64,000 nt of DNA from Planctomycetota bacterium (GTDB lineage Bacteria; Planctomycetota; Uabimicrobiia; Uabimicrobiales; Uabimicrobiaceae), in NCBI GenBank assembly GCA_029260735.1, contig JAJDCR010000087.1, positions 1-64,000 of the forward strand, read 5' to 3'. The position numbers were made by a program, and so were the translations under genes. Shown piece after piece: positions 32,325 to 40,525 of the stretch; the stretch's first letter is position 1; every line of letters starts with the position of its first letter. A model generated the notes under the pieces. The model ran no database searches, had not been told where the DNA came from, and saw only the letters and a list, made by a program, of their open reading frames with translations.

Positions 32325-33305
32325 TTAGCTCCTTTTTCTAAGGAAAAGAAGTAATCCACCAAACAGGAGACAAAATGAACTGGGCTCAGGAACTGTCGTT
32401 GGAGCCTCAAACTCAGAAGCTAGGGCTAAGTCACGATAGAAAGGCGCTTGTCCATAAATGAATTGATGGTTAGAGTTCATTTTAGCTAACCCAAAGATAT
32501 TAGCTGTTCCACCAACATATATGTCTCCCGTTTCCGGATCAAACTCCAGACCTAGTAATTCATCAGCTCCATTGGTGGTCGTAGCGAAGATATCAAAAGA
32601 GCTCAGCTCTAGCAAAGTATTACTATCGATAATTCGCATGCGGTCATTGCTTTCAAATTCAGCAAGGTAGAGTTCAGAACCATCGGGTGTGTATTGAATG
32701 GCTCCTGCTCCCAGAATAAAGGATCCTGAATCTTGAATATCTCCCCGTAAATTACCAGAAGAATCAAAAATCCGAGCAGAAGCATTGCTACTGCTATGTC
32801 CTGAGACAGCAATATCACCATTAACAGGATTTACTGTAATCCCAATTTCTTTTTGGTTGATGGCAAAACCACGGATAGCACTTAATTCATGATTAAAAGA
32901 CAAGGTTAAATTGCCGTTAGAGTCGTACTTTTGTACCTGGGTATCGGTGGTAATATACAAGTTACCTGAGCTATCAAAGCTAATATCCCAAGGCTCTGCA
33001 CTTCCTCCGCCAAGATCAATAAAAGTCGAAGAGTTACCATTTTCGTCGATCTTAACCACACGATCATTTGTGCTATCATTAATAACAGCGTACAGCTCTT
33101 GACCTAAACTTCCCTGACTAAAATCGATACTTGTGGCATTGGTGATTCCACCGAACGAAGAGATTATATTTCCTGTGCTCAGATCAATCTGCTCCAGAGT
33201 TCCACTATCTTTACGAACTCCAAAGAGAACCGTTGCCTCTAAAGAAGCAAAAGTAAAAAGAAGACAAAGTAAAAAAGGCATCCATTTTTGTTTTTGAGAA
33301 AACAT
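32325..33305 (-). CDS. PEP-CTERM secreted beta-propeller protein, paralogue 2
   Basis: The 326-residue product has the same architecture as its neighbour: signal peptide, propeller-like repeats (DSSGNLYITTDTQVQ, NPVNGDIAVSGHSSS, DPETGDIYVGGTA), and VPEPSSFCLLFGGLLLFLRKRS at the end. The first approximately 170 residues differ from paralogue 1 at only a handful of sites, and differences concentrate from about 185 onwards (LELSSFDIFATTTNGADELLG against QQVSSFNIFTTSNTGVDELAG). An AAGGAAAAA site precedes the ATG. It is likely the first gene of the pair. Confidence 0.85.
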   Translation of the reverse strand: MFSQKQKWMPFLLCLLFTFASLEATVLFGVRKDSGTLEQIDLSTGNIISSFGGITNATSIDFSQGSLGQELYAVINDSTNDRVVKIDENGNSSTFIDLGGGSAEPWDISFDSSGNLYITTDTQVQKYDSNGNLTLSFNHELSAIRGFAINQKEIGITVNPVNGDIAVSGHSSSNASARIFDSSGNLRGDIQDSGSFILGAGAIQYTPDGSELYLAEFESNDRMRIIDSNTLLELSSFDIFATTTNGADELLGLEFDPETGDIYVGGTANIFGLAKMNSNHQFIYGQAPFYRDLALASEFEAPTTVPEPSSFCLLFGGLLLFLRKRS

Positions 33306-33414
33306 GGTTTTTTCCTTACTACTCTAAATATAATAAATTTTTAAACTAAATAAATTATATCAAAAATAAAGGGAAAAAACAATTATTTCTTGGCAATCGT
33401 GGTGTTTGACATGT

Positions 33415-33720
33415 GTTTGAGGCAGCCTTCTCACACGGGAGCAAAAAATGGCTAAAAGGAGAGAAAAGTAAGGGGGAAAAACAGGCATTTGGATTTGCTT
33501 GTTTTTAAAGTACTGAATGTGTTTTAAAGTTGAAAAAAAGAAAAGAATTTCACGCAAAGGCGCAAAGACGCCAAGAAGAAAAAGAATTAAGACAAAAGAT
33601 AAATTCGGAGAATTTTATCAACAGAAAGATTTTTTACATCTTCCTTTGCTTTTCTTTGCGCCTTTGCGTGAAATTCTTTTCTACTCAAAATCCACCGCGG
33701 AGGAGAGAAAAGTAAGGGGG
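33415..33720. repeat. Composite dispersed repeat, copy B
   Basis: The unit GCCTTCTCACACGGGAGC through GTGTTTTAAAGTTG (33424-33532) resembles 27947-28065. It is followed by the ACGCAAAG inverted repeat (33543-33683), about 90 percent alike to copy A by eye. Short ORFs here (FHAKAQRRQ type) are repeat-derived. The gap 33306-33834 holds no gene. Confidence 0.8.
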
Positions 33721-33834
33721 GAAAACACGCATTTGAGTTTGTATAATAGAGGAAATATATGCTAGGAAATTCACTCCATAATTCCGTTCATTTTCGCTAC
33801 GCGACTAGTCTTACAACATATAGTTAGGTAAAAT

Positions 33835-34875
33835 TTATCGCATTTCAACTTTCAAATAGGGAAAAAGCTTTTCCATTTCTTCTTGCTCTTTTTTTGTTAT
33901 CTTATTACCACTAAAATCTAGCTCTTGTAAAGTGTTAATTTCGCTAATTTTTTCGGGGAAATGAATAAATAAATTGTCTTTTAAATTCAGCATTTGTAAA
34001 TTTTCAAACGCAGCGAATTTTTTGGGTAAGTGCGTAAGTTTGTTCGTTGCTAAATTTAGTATAATAAGATTGATAAGTCCACCCATTTCCTCAGGCAAAA
34101 CAGCTAACTCATTATAGTGTAGTTTTAGTTCTTGTAAGTTTTTTAGTTTACCAATTTCCTTAGGAAGGAATGATAATTTATTTTGGCTGATATCGAGAAA
34201 CTCGAGCTTTTGCAGTAAAGCTATCGCTAAAGGTAATTTTTTAATATTATTGCTACTTAAATCCAGAAATTCCAAATTTTTTAGTTTACCAATATTTGTG
34301 GGAATTTCACCAATCCGGTTTTCAGAAAGAACCAAAATACGTAAATTTTTCATTTTTCCAATATTACTTGGTAACTCCATCAGTTGATTGGCAGAAATTT
34401 GTAGTATTTGTAATTTCTTCAGCACACCTATTTTTCTGGTAAGTTTGTCAATTTTATTGTTATTCGCGTAAACCTCTTCTAATCGATTGAATCTAGTAAA
34501 TATTTTTGGGAACTCAACAAAGTGGTTCCTACTTATATCTAATATTTTTATAGAGCTCAATTTACCGACTTCTTTGGGGAGATAAGTCAGTTGATTATTG
34601 TTGAGATAAAGAATCTCTAAACGTTTAAGATTACGGATTTCCTGTGGTAAAGAGGTAAGTTTATTTTCGCTTAAATTTAATATCCTTAAATTGACAAGCA
34701 GACCTATAGTTTTAGGAAGCTTTTTTAAATTGCTATTGCTTAGATCTAAAGAGGTGGCCCTCCTGGCATTTTCTAAAGCTTTTTGTATAGAGAAATACTC
34801 TTCGCTAAATATTTTTGTTACCGAAGTTAGAACAACGACAATAAAACAAAATAGAGTAAAAGATGTTTTTTTCAT
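33835..34875 (-). CDS. Secreted leucine-rich repeat protein
   Basis: The 346-residue protein has a signal peptide (about 1-23, FCFIVVVLTSVTKIFS) and then about 13 LRRs of 23 residues. The units follow L-x-x-LP-x-x-I-x-x-L-x-x-L-x-x-L-x-L-x-x-N-x-L, for example LPKEVGKLSSIKILDISRN and LPKEIGKLKNLQELKLHYN. The repeats run almost to the C-terminus. There is no membrane anchor or sorting signal. ATG 34875 is chosen because AAGGAG lies 9 bases upstream, although the frame opens earlier. LRR proteins are binding scaffolds; the partner is unknown. A MITE-like element lies 36 bases upstream. Confidence 0.88.
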   Translation of the reverse strand: MKKTSFTLFCFIVVVLTSVTKIFSEEYFSIQKALENARRATSLDLSNSNLKKLPKTIGLLVNLRILNLSENKLTSLPQEIRNLKRLEILYLNNNQLTYLPKEVGKLSSIKILDISRNHFVEFPKIFTRFNRLEEVYANNNKIDKLTRKIGVLKKLQILQISANQLMELPSNIGKMKNLRILVLSENRIGEIPTNIGKLKNLEFLDLSSNNIKKLPLAIALLQKLEFLDISQNKLSFLPKEIGKLKNLQELKLHYNELAVLPEEMGGLINLIILNLATNKLTHLPKKFAAFENLQMLNLKDNLFIHFPEKISEINTLQELDFSGNKITKKEQEEMEKLFPYLKVEMR

Positions 34876-34911
34876 GTCTTTTATTCTCCTTGAGAATTTA
34901 TATTGCAAAAT

Positions 34912-35023
34912 AGGGTGTCATCATTCATTGAGCCCACCACGTCATGCAACAAGAAATAGGATAAAAAGTTATACTTCTAGCTTCTCAAAACGTTGTAAAA
35001 ATAGCTGAATGATGACACGCCCT
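34912..35023. mobile_element. MITE-like repeat, copy 2
   Basis: This is a 112-bp element with ends AGGGTGTCATCATTCA and TGAATGATGACACGCCCT, flanked on both sides by TA. Its interior (CCCACCACGTCATG, AGTTATACTTCTAG) is clearly related to copy 3 at 51501. It has no coding capacity. Confidence 0.75.
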
Positions 35024-35850
35024 AATTCTTTCCTAATTTTTCGTTATTACTAAACCCTTGAGCAAGAACTACGCCAACGACACAAAGAAACCTCCCAAAA
35101 GGGATTTTCATTAAAGCGCACTCTTTTCACAGCACCTTAAAAATATGTAAATCCAAATGCGTGTTTTTTGCTCTTATTTCTCCTAGCCTTCAGCTTTTTT
35201 TGTTCCTACATGTGTGAGAAGCCTGTAAAGAACGAAACAAAGAAAACCGACTGTAAAAGGCAGAAGTTTTTTATAAAAACATTCTTTGTGTGCTCAAATA
35301 GGAAAACTTAGGTATTCGCAAACCATAATCACTCGCCTTATTTCACAAAGCCACTCGCCGGTGGCTAAATATAGTCAAAGCTCTCTCTGTCACCCATTTT
35401 GTATGCTCTCTCTTCTATCCATTCCTCAAAAATCAAGATATGAAATAAAAGATAATTAAGGATTAATTACAAAAGACAAGTTAATCCACGATAAAACTGA
35501 TCAATGATTAAAGCAATGGTCACATATGGGCATGATAGCCATATGCGGCCATTCCCCTGTGATGCACTTTCTCTTTTGAATCTAAGTATTCACTGAAAAA
35601 TTAAGGTCTTCCACCAAATAAGTTTGTATTTGGCCCACTTGGCATGAAATTTGGACTACATAAATAAATGAGTCATAATAAACCATTGATTTTGGGAATG
35701 TCAAATGGATAGAGAGATGCTCGAATTTGGGAATAGTCTAGTAAGAGATAACAACGAAAATCAAAACCAAAGTTGAAACTAGACAGGAAAAACAGAGCCC
35801 GGAAAGCTCGACTAAAATTTATTATCTTTATCAGAAAAGAGACTAACTGG
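35024..35850. other. Long intergenic region with an inverted copy of the AGGCTTCTCACACA repeat
   Basis: Bases about 35105-35230 are the reverse complement of the repeat unit seen at 27947-28065 and 33424-33532. The rest (35231-35850) contains no gene, tRNA or clear promoter that I can support. A small palindromic stretch CATATGGGCATGATAGCCATATG sits near 35522-35545. Confidence 0.6.
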
Positions 35851-36972
35851 ATGACAATTGTAAAAAAAACGGCTTTAGTTTACTGCGACAATCAATTTGG
35901 TCTAGTGGATGGGAAAACCGCTGCAGGATTGGTTCGACACTCTGAAATCTATGCTATTGTGGGGATTATTGATAGTTCACTGGCAGGTAAGGATGCAGGA
36001 GAAGAATTGGGGGAAAAAAAGAACAATATTCCTATTTTTGCTAATTTAGATGAAGCTTTGAGTAAACTTTCAGATGTTCCAGACTGCTACATTTACGGGA
36101 AGGCTCCCTTAAATACTCATATCTGCACAAAAGAAAGATTTCTAATATTAGAGGCTATGGAGAAAGGAATGGATATCATCAATGGTCTTCATCAGTTTTT
36201 CTCTGAAGATCAAGAATTTATCCATACGGCTATCCAAAATGATGTTCTAATAAAAGACATCCGAAAACCTCCGCAATTAAAAGATTTGCACGTTTTTACG
36301 GGGCAAATATCAGAAGTAAATATTCCTGTAATTGCCATATTAGGCACCGATTGCGCTTGCGGAAAAATGACTACCGCAATGGAGCTTAATTATGCCCTAA
36401 ATAATCAAGGCATAAAATCTGTACTAGTAGCAACAGGTCAAACTAGCTTGATGCAAGGAGCAATGTATGGCGTATCTATCGATGCTCTTACTTCGCAGTT
36501 TGTAATTGGTGAAATAGAAAACTCTATTCTTCAAGCATTTGATAACGAAAGCCCTGACATTATTTTAGTTGAGGGACAGGGGGCCGTTAGTCATCCTGCT
36601 TTTATCGGCTCTATTGGTATCTTGAAAGGAAGTGTACCCGATGGCATTATCCTTCAACATCCGCCTGCGAGGAAATTTCGGTGCGATTTCCCTAAATTAG
36701 CAATGCCCACTATTGAGAGTGAAATTAAACTGATTGAGGCGATTTCTCCAACGAAAGTAATGGCAATTGCACTAAGCCACGAAAATTTATCTGAAGAAGA
36801 AACTCTAGAAAAAATAGAAGATTACGAAAATCAATTTGAATTATCAACAACAGATGTATTGAGCCATGGATGCGAAAAACTTATTCAAGCCTTAAGCTAT
36901 TATTTTCCAAAACTGAATCAAAAAAACGAGCACAACAATTTAGAAAAAATTCCTGTATTGGAAGCAGTATAG
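35851..36972 (+). CDS. DUF1611 family protein (DgcN-like, putative D-amino acid N-acetyltransferase)
   Basis: The 373-residue protein has a Rossmann-like DUF1611 N-terminal domain (about 5-130, ALVYCDNQFGLVDGKTAAGL) and a P-loop-type C-terminal domain (ILGTDCACGKMTTAMELNYAL at about 163-183; LVEGQGAVSHPAF). Family member DgcN N-acetylates D-glutamate and other D-amino acids in a catabolic route. ATG 35851 is chosen as it starts the domain; the frame is open 26 codons upstream without an RBS. It is followed 42 bases later by an M20 hydrolase and then a PLP racemase. Substrate is inferred from family and context only. Confidence 0.75.
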   Translation: MTIVKKTALVYCDNQFGLVDGKTAAGLVRHSEIYAIVGIIDSSLAGKDAGEELGEKKNNIPIFANLDEALSKLSDVPDCYIYGKAPLNTHICTKERFLILEAMEKGMDIINGLHQFFSEDQEFIHTAIQNDVLIKDIRKPPQLKDLHVFTGQISEVNIPVIAILGTDCACGKMTTAMELNYALNNQGIKSVLVATGQTSLMQGAMYGVSIDALTSQFVIGEIENSILQAFDNESPDIILVEGQGAVSHPAFIGSIGILKGSVPDGIILQHPPARKFRCDFPKLAMPTIESEIKLIEAISPTKVMAIALSHENLSEEETLEKIEDYENQFELSTTDVLSHGCEKLIQALSYYFPKLNQKNEHNNLEKIPVLEAV

Positions 36973-37014
36973 AGGTAATCGCAAGGACAAGCGATAATTG
37001 TTTTGAGGTAAGAT

Positions 37015-38463
37015 ATGTTGTATTTCTTAAGCGTTTTAATTCTGTTATTTGTAATTATTTTAGCGAAAACATTGATTGTAAAAACGGGACAACTAGATTT
37101 TGAGCCTGTAGAAAAAATTCCTCTTGGCTGCGATATTTTGGAACATTTGAGCCAAGCAATTCAATTTCCCACTATTTCCTATCACCAATTTAAATTATTC
37201 GATAAAGAAGCTTTCAAAAAGCTCCATAAATATCTAGAGAATACATTTCCGCTAATGCATCGCGAATTAGACAAAGAAGTGATTAACGAGTTAGGTCTTC
37301 TCTATATATGGAAAGGAAGTAATTCACTCTTAAAACCGATATTAATCATGGCACATCAAGATGTCGTTCCTATAGAAAAAGGAACAAAAGGTGATTGGAC
37401 AGTGCCCCCATTTAGCGGTACTGTAAAGGATGGCTATATCTGGGGTAGAGGAACTCTTGATATAAAGAGTTCTTTAGTCGGAATCAATGAAGCTGTTGAA
37501 TCATTGATAAGAGATGGCTATTGTCCTGAGCGAACAATCTATATAGCATATGGATTTGATGAGGAAATAAAAGGGGAAAGGGGGGCAATGAAAATAGCAG
37601 AGGTTTTGAAAGAGCGTCAAGTATCTTTTGAATGTGTACTTGATGAGGGAGGGAAAATTCTCACCGATATGATTCCTAATATTTCAAAAAATGTTGCTTT
37701 CATAGGTATAGCCGAGAAAGGGTTTGTTAGCCTTGAGCTTGTTGTAAATTCTCCTGGAGGACATTCATCGATGCCTCCCAAAAAAACGGCTGTAGGAATA
37801 CTTGCTAACGCCATTCAAAGAATAGAGAAACATCCTTTTCCGGCAAAGTTAGAAAATATTTCACGAAAATCTTTCGCTGCAATAGTCCAAGAAATATCTT
37901 TTGGTGGAAGAATTCTTTTGGCCAATTTATGGCTCTTTAAGTACATCTTAATAAAGTATCTAACAATCTTTCCTTACGGAAATGCTTTTGTTAGAACAAC
38001 CTGTGTTGTCACTATGCTTAAAGGAAGTCCCACAGATAATGTTCTTCCCCAAAAAGCAAAAGCCGTTTTAAATGTGCGAATTTTTCCTAGAGAAAGTATT
38101 GATAGTGTCAAAGCTTATCTGAAAAAAATTATTAGAGACCCGAGAGTGAATATAATTCATAGCAATAAATGGGATTTTTCTAATCCATCGCCTATTTCTG
38201 ATACAGATACACCCTCTTACAAGGCTATTCAACAAAGCATCATGGAGATATTCCCCAATACTGTAGTGGTCCCATTTCTCACGCTAGGAACTACTGACTC
38301 CAAACACTACAGCTCACTTACAAAAAATGTCTATAGATTTGTTCCCCTAGTGATGAGTAAAAAAGATTTAAAGAGAGTTCATTCAACTGATGAGCGGATT
38401 AACACTGACAATTATAAAGATATCATACGGTTTTATATGCAGTTTATAAAAAATATCTGCTAG
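37015..38463 (+). CDS. M20 family metallopeptidase, CPS1/PM20D1-like, membrane-anchored
   Basis: The 482-residue protein has an N-terminal transmembrane helix (about 2-20). The zinc-binding set of M20 enzymes is complete: MAHQDVVP (His), WGRGTLDIKSS (Asp), GFDEEIKGERG (catalytic and metal Glu), a following VLDEGG, and LGTTDSKHYSSL (last His). The long spacing and N-terminal anchor match carboxypeptidase S / PM20D1 enzymes, which hydrolyse N-acyl or dipeptide amide bonds and can also make N-acyl amino acids. Set between a putative N-acetyltransferase and an amino acid racemase, deacylation of an N-acyl amino acid is the likely reaction. A GAGGTAAGAT site precedes the ATG. Confidence 0.88.
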   Translation: MLYFLSVLILLFVIILAKTLIVKTGQLDFEPVEKIPLGCDILEHLSQAIQFPTISYHQFKLFDKEAFKKLHKYLENTFPLMHRELDKEVINELGLLYIWKGSNSLLKPILIMAHQDVVPIEKGTKGDWTVPPFSGTVKDGYIWGRGTLDIKSSLVGINEAVESLIRDGYCPERTIYIAYGFDEEIKGERGAMKIAEVLKERQVSFECVLDEGGKILTDMIPNISKNVAFIGIAEKGFVSLELVVNSPGGHSSMPPKKTAVGILANAIQRIEKHPFPAKLENISRKSFAAIVQEISFGGRILLANLWLFKYILIKYLTIFPYGNAFVRTTCVVTMLKGSPTDNVLPQKAKAVLNVRIFPRESIDSVKAYLKKIIRDPRVNIIHSNKWDFSNPSPISDTDTPSYKAIQQSIMEIFPNTVVVPFLTLGTTDSKHYSSLTKNVYRFVPLVMSKKDLKRVHSTDERINTDNYKDIIRFYMQFIKNIC

Positions 38464-38528
38464 AAAAATAAAATGGGAAACATTGAAGATGTTGTCATAA
38501 AGAAAGAATAAATGTAAGGAAAGAATAA

Positions 38529-39593
38529 ATGAAATCGTTCATGCCAAGAATAGAAATTTCCTTATCCCAAATACGAGATAATGCTCAAGTGCTATCAAAA
38601 CTTTACGGACAAAAAAATATTTCCTTGATGGGAGTTTCTAAAGGAGTGCTAGGAGAACCTTCTATTGCTAAAGCTATGATTCAAGGCGGAGTCAAATTTA
38701 TTGCTGATTCCCGAATTGAAAACATTCAAAAAATGAAAAATGCGGGAATATCCACTCGGTTTGTTCTTTTACGTACTTCTTTAAGCCAGGCCGAATCTGT
38801 TGTTAAAAATGCAGACATTAGTCTCAACACAGAGATTGAGACTCTTAAGAAACTTTCCTATTATGCAAAAGTGCATAATAAAAATCATCAGGTTATTATT
38901 ATGGTGGAGTTGGGTGACCTGCGCGAAGGAGTACTTATTCATGACCTTTCTCAATTTATCAGAAAAACTCTTTCTCTACCTCATCTAAAAATTGTCGGAA
39001 TTGGCTGCAACTTAGCTTGTTATGGGGGAATAAAGCCAGATGACAAAAATATGCACGAACTATCTAAAGTGGTTCGTTTCCTTGAAAAAGAATTTAATAT
39101 CAGCCTGGAAATAGTTTCGGGTGGAAATTCGGCAAATTATGAGTGGTGTAAATCTGCCCAAGATATCGGTAAGATTAATAATCTGCGCTTGGGTGAATCC
39201 ATTCTTTTAGGTTGCGAAACTGTGAATAGAAAAGCGATTCCTAGTTTACATACGCTTGCATTCCAACTATTTGCCGAAGTTATTGAGTCCAAGAAAAAAC
39301 CATCTCTCCCCCTGGGAGAAATCTGTCAAGATGCTTTTGGAAACGTTCCTAGTTTCCAAGATCGAGGAATGGGCCAAAGAGTAATTATTGCTTTGGGGAG
39401 ACAGGACATTTTGGTATCTAGCTTGAAAACTAATAACAAATTAGAAATACTAGGAGCTAGCAGTGATCATATTATTCTCGATGGCAAAAATCTCAATTTA
39501 CAGATCGGAGATGAAGTGAGCTTTAGTCTAGATTATGGTGGCCTTCTTTCCGCTATGACTTCCCCTTTTATTAGAAAGCAATTTATAAATTGA
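38529..39593 (+). CDS. PLP-dependent amino acid racemase (alanine/ornithine racemase family)
   Basis: The 354-residue fold-type III racemase has the PLP-binding lysine in LMGVSKGVLG (about 36-45). Next come ADSRIENIQKMKNAG, VELGDLREGV, the phosphate-binding VSGGNSANYEW, and a C-terminal beta domain (DRGMGQRVIIALGRQD). These blocks resemble ornithine racemase (Orr) and YhfX-type proteins more than classical Alr; the catalytic Tyr region of Alr is not obvious. AAGGAAAGAATAA precedes the ATG. It ends in TGA. Substrate is unknown; its place after DUF1611 and M20 genes suggests racemisation of an (N-acyl) amino acid. Confidence 0.82.
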   Translation: MKSFMPRIEISLSQIRDNAQVLSKLYGQKNISLMGVSKGVLGEPSIAKAMIQGGVKFIADSRIENIQKMKNAGISTRFVLLRTSLSQAESVVKNADISLNTEIETLKKLSYYAKVHNKNHQVIIMVELGDLREGVLIHDLSQFIRKTLSLPHLKIVGIGCNLACYGGIKPDDKNMHELSKVVRFLEKEFNISLEIVSGGNSANYEWCKSAQDIGKINNLRLGESILLGCETVNRKAIPSLHTLAFQLFAEVIESKKKPSLPLGEICQDAFGNVPSFQDRGMGQRVIIALGRQDILVSSLKTNNKLEILGASSDHIILDGKNLNLQIGDEVSFSLDYGGLLSAMTSPFIRKQFIN

Positions 39594-39693
39594 TTTTTTC
39601 TTTAAAATTTAAATCTTTTCTAGTATAGTATAGTATAGTATAAATACTAAATAATTTTTAATTTTTTGATTTTGATATTGAATGAGGGAAGAG

Positions 39694-40398
39694 ATGTCTA
39701 AAAAATTATTTGCTGCTACCTTATTTTTTGTATCCAGTTTTCTCTTTGCAGATACTCTTTCTTTTCAAGAGGGAGTAAACGGATACCAAGGGACTCAGGA
39801 CACTTTCATTAGAGAGTTTGAGGCTAATAGTAACTTTGGAAGTTTAACCCAAGTTAATGTGGATCGTTTTGATCCTAATGGAACTGGCTTTGCACAGGGA
39901 TTACTTAGGTTTGATGATATTTTTGGAGCTGGTGCCAATCAAATTCAGTTAGGGTCTACTATTTCCAGTGCGACTTTAACTCTACAGGTAACGAATGCCC
40001 GTCCTCTTAGTAGTATCTCTATGTATCAAATGCTTAGTGATTGGTCAGAAGACAGCTCTACTTGGGATAGCTTGATTGATGGTGTCCAAAATGATGGAAC
40101 AGATAGTTTAAGTGCTCCAGGAGCTACTTTTTCTAGTTCTTCTCTTGGGATTATCAATATTGACATAACCTCGACTTTACAAGCATGGTCAAATGGAGAT
40201 AACAACCGAGGCTGGGTTTTCATTGTCGATAGCAGCGCCAATGATTTATGGATATTCAACAGCTCTGAAAATTCTTCTGATCGCCCTTTGCTCAATGTAA
40301 ATTTTACAGATCCCGTTGCTCCTGTTGTGCCAGAAGCTTCTAGTCTTTATTTGCTCTTACTGGGAACTTTACTACTGCTTTTTTCGAGAAGGAAGTAG
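39694..40398 (+). CDS. PEP-CTERM protein with DNRLRE-type domain
   Basis: The 234-residue protein has a signal peptide (MSKKLFAATLFFVSSFLFA). Its beta-sandwich domain begins with the DNRLRE-like pattern QDTFIREFEANSNFGSLTQVNV and continues with LLRFDDIFG and WSEDSSTWDSL. The C-terminal PEP-CTERM signal is VPEASSLYLLLLGTLLLLFSRRK. The start ATG 39694 is preferred because GAGGGAAGAG lies immediately before it; an in-frame ATG at 39682 is also possible. DNRLRE domains occur in cell-surface, often polysaccharide-associated proteins. A TATAGTATAGTATAG run at about 39626-39641 may serve as its promoter region. A GC-rich hairpin (ATCCCCGAAGGGGAT, 40414-40428) follows the stop. Confidence 0.82.
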   Translation: MSKKLFAATLFFVSSFLFADTLSFQEGVNGYQGTQDTFIREFEANSNFGSLTQVNVDRFDPNGTGFAQGLLRFDDIFGAGANQIQLGSTISSATLTLQVTNARPLSSISMYQMLSDWSEDSSTWDSLIDGVQNDGTDSLSAPGATFSSSSLGIINIDITSTLQAWSNGDNNRGWVFIVDSSANDLWIFNSSENSSDRPLLNVNFTDPVAPVVPEASSLYLLLLGTLLLLFSRRK

Positions 40399-40525
40399 TC
40401 TAAGAGAAAAAGCATCCCCGAAGGGGATAGTTTTCAAAATCCTAGTCTAATTTCAGCAATAGTGAGCAGCATAAGCCTTTCAGGCTAAAAACAAAAAACC
40501 TAGACTCAAAAAAAACATCCCCCAC

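Noticed and set aside
33517-33765. Two short plus-strand frames beginning within the ACGCAAAG repeat
   Set aside because: Entirely repeat-derived, no RBS, overlapping each other in different frames.
35520-35548. Small palindrome CATATG...CATATG in the long intergenic region as an operator
   Set aside because: Imperfect, far from any start (over 300 bases), and of a size expected by chance in AT-rich DNA.
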